Below the pieces are notes generated by a model, which was given only the letters and a program-made list of their open reading frames with translations, was not told where the DNA came from and did no database searches. From Deferribacteres bacterium (GTDB taxonomy: Bacteria > Nitrospirota > Thermodesulfovibrionia > UBA6902): a stretch of DNA of 5,142 nucleotides. How positions within the stretch are numbered: the first letter of the stretch is position 1; every line of letters begins with the position of its first letter. Shown in pieces: positions 4,701 to 5,142 of the stretch. The position numbers and the translations under genes were made by a program. The stretch covers positions 1-5,142 of the forward strand of contig JAADFS010000132.1 of the NCBI GenBank assembly GCA_013152795.1. Direction: 5' to 3'.

Positions 4701-4724
4701 AATTCTCCTGCCATTTATGCAACG

Positions 4725-5142
4725 TTAAGGATTACTTAAGAGATTTATTGATTCCAAGCGATAACTAAGTCGGCTCAGATAATTTTTATCTTTTAGCTGT
4801 TCTTCGTCAGGAGCGTTTTCAATAAGAAAATTAAGTTGACGATTCCCCCTCAATAAAGGATGACTTTCTGCATCTAATAACAAGTTAAGCATTTGTTCAC
4901 ATGTTGTTGAGCGGTTCATCAAAGCATCCCTTGCCCTGATTAGCGGACGGTTAGCTTCTAATATAGTGTCAAATACCCGAGGGCTATCGAATGTATCCTC
5001 GTCAATTAAATTCAATAGATAATAAAGATCGTCGCTCTTCAGATGGACGGGAGTTGCGGACAGCAAAATTGCATGTTCAGAAACGTCTTTTAACAAACGG
5101 CCTAATTTTGCTGTCATTGTGTGAGGATTGCGGAGATAATGA
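4725..5142 (-). pseudogene. SNF2/DEAD-H helicase, internal piece ending prematurely (no second RecA domain)
   Basis: The open frame continues past the right window edge: codons before the first ATG (5117) read HYLRNPHT, consistent with the H of a DEAH motif II followed by xLRNP. It then has motif III as LLSATPVHLKSDDLYYLLNL, an insert with LEANRPLIRARDAL and ESHPLLRGNRQLNFLI, and ends YRLESINLLSNP-stop (TAA, 4727-4725). In SNF2 relatives that I recall, NLLS is followed by a valine-rich segment and TRTRKRDV, then the C-terminal helicase domain with motifs IV-VI. None of that is found here in any minus-strand frame; the next sequence is the 7-bp array. The product would lack ATPase activity, so this is most likely a truncated pseudogene. 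A defence helicase is possible, but the rest is outside the window. Confidence 0.8.

Larger units (their letters stand above)
4460..4724. other. repeat-rich convergent spacer between hepT and the truncated helicase
   Basis: The 265 bases contain repeat copy 3 (4494-4573), a C-tract/G-tract block (4583-4618) and a 7-bp tandem array (4666-4700). No ORF is supported. The hairpin of copy 3 and the C/G block are the only candidate transcription stops for hepT; neither is followed by a clean T-run on the plus strand. Confidence 0.6.

Overview
The window looks like part of a bacterial defence or accessory island: compact, mostly co-directional gene modules separated by repeat-rich spacers. No rRNA, tRNA or clear taxonomic marker is present. 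The dispersed ~80 bp intergenic repeat, the C-tract block and the degenerate 7-bp tandem array remind me of spacers in environmental Desulfobacterota and Nitrospirota genomes, but that is memory-based and weak. Base composition looks uneven by eye: the HNH gene and the helicase fragment are more AT-rich than the ImmA/PIN pair, consistent with modules of different origin.

Layout. (1) 1-359, minus: N-terminal 119 residues of a class I SAM-dependent methyltransferase, running off the left edge. (2) 476-1363, minus: a 295-aa protein with an N-terminal domain like the sulfur-binding domain of phosphorothioate-dependent McrA-type enzymes and a C-terminal HNH nuclease, so a candidate type IV (modified-DNA) restriction endonuclease. 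(3) 1635-3283, minus: a tightly coupled pair, an XRE-HTH/ImmA-IrrE metallopeptidase followed by a DUF4411 PIN-like protein, with a good sigma70-type promoter and a possible operator; a toxin-antitoxin-like module. (4) 3624-4459, plus and divergent from (3): an MntA nucleotidyltransferase / HepT HEPN RNase pair overlapping by 4 nt, a type VII-like toxin-antitoxin system. (5) 4725-5142, minus: the end of an SNF2-type helicase reading frame that enters the window just after motif II, keeps motif III (SATP), then stops before the second RecA domain; most likely a truncated gene.

The intergenic DNA is not empty. A repeat family with a GC-rich hairpin core occurs in one orientation as a short truncated copy (398-430) and two longer copies (1370-1449 and 4494-4573). 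The copies lie at the methyltransferase/HNH, HNH/TA-block and TA-block/helicase boundaries, so they bracket the modules. Copy 3 is followed by a C-rich block able to form a G-quadruplex on the minus strand and a 5-unit 7-bp tandem array, right where the helicase is cut off.

Together the genes suggest stacked anti-phage functions: a modification-dependent nuclease and two unrelated toxin-antitoxin modules beside a decaying helicase. Each gene family I recognise is known. The less ordinary points are the repeat-bracketed modular layout, the helicase truncation at the repeats, a GT rather than GS in the MntA active-site motif, a puzzling strong Shine-Dalgarno far upstream of mntA, and a CDGSH-like micro-ORF directly coupled to the PIN gene.
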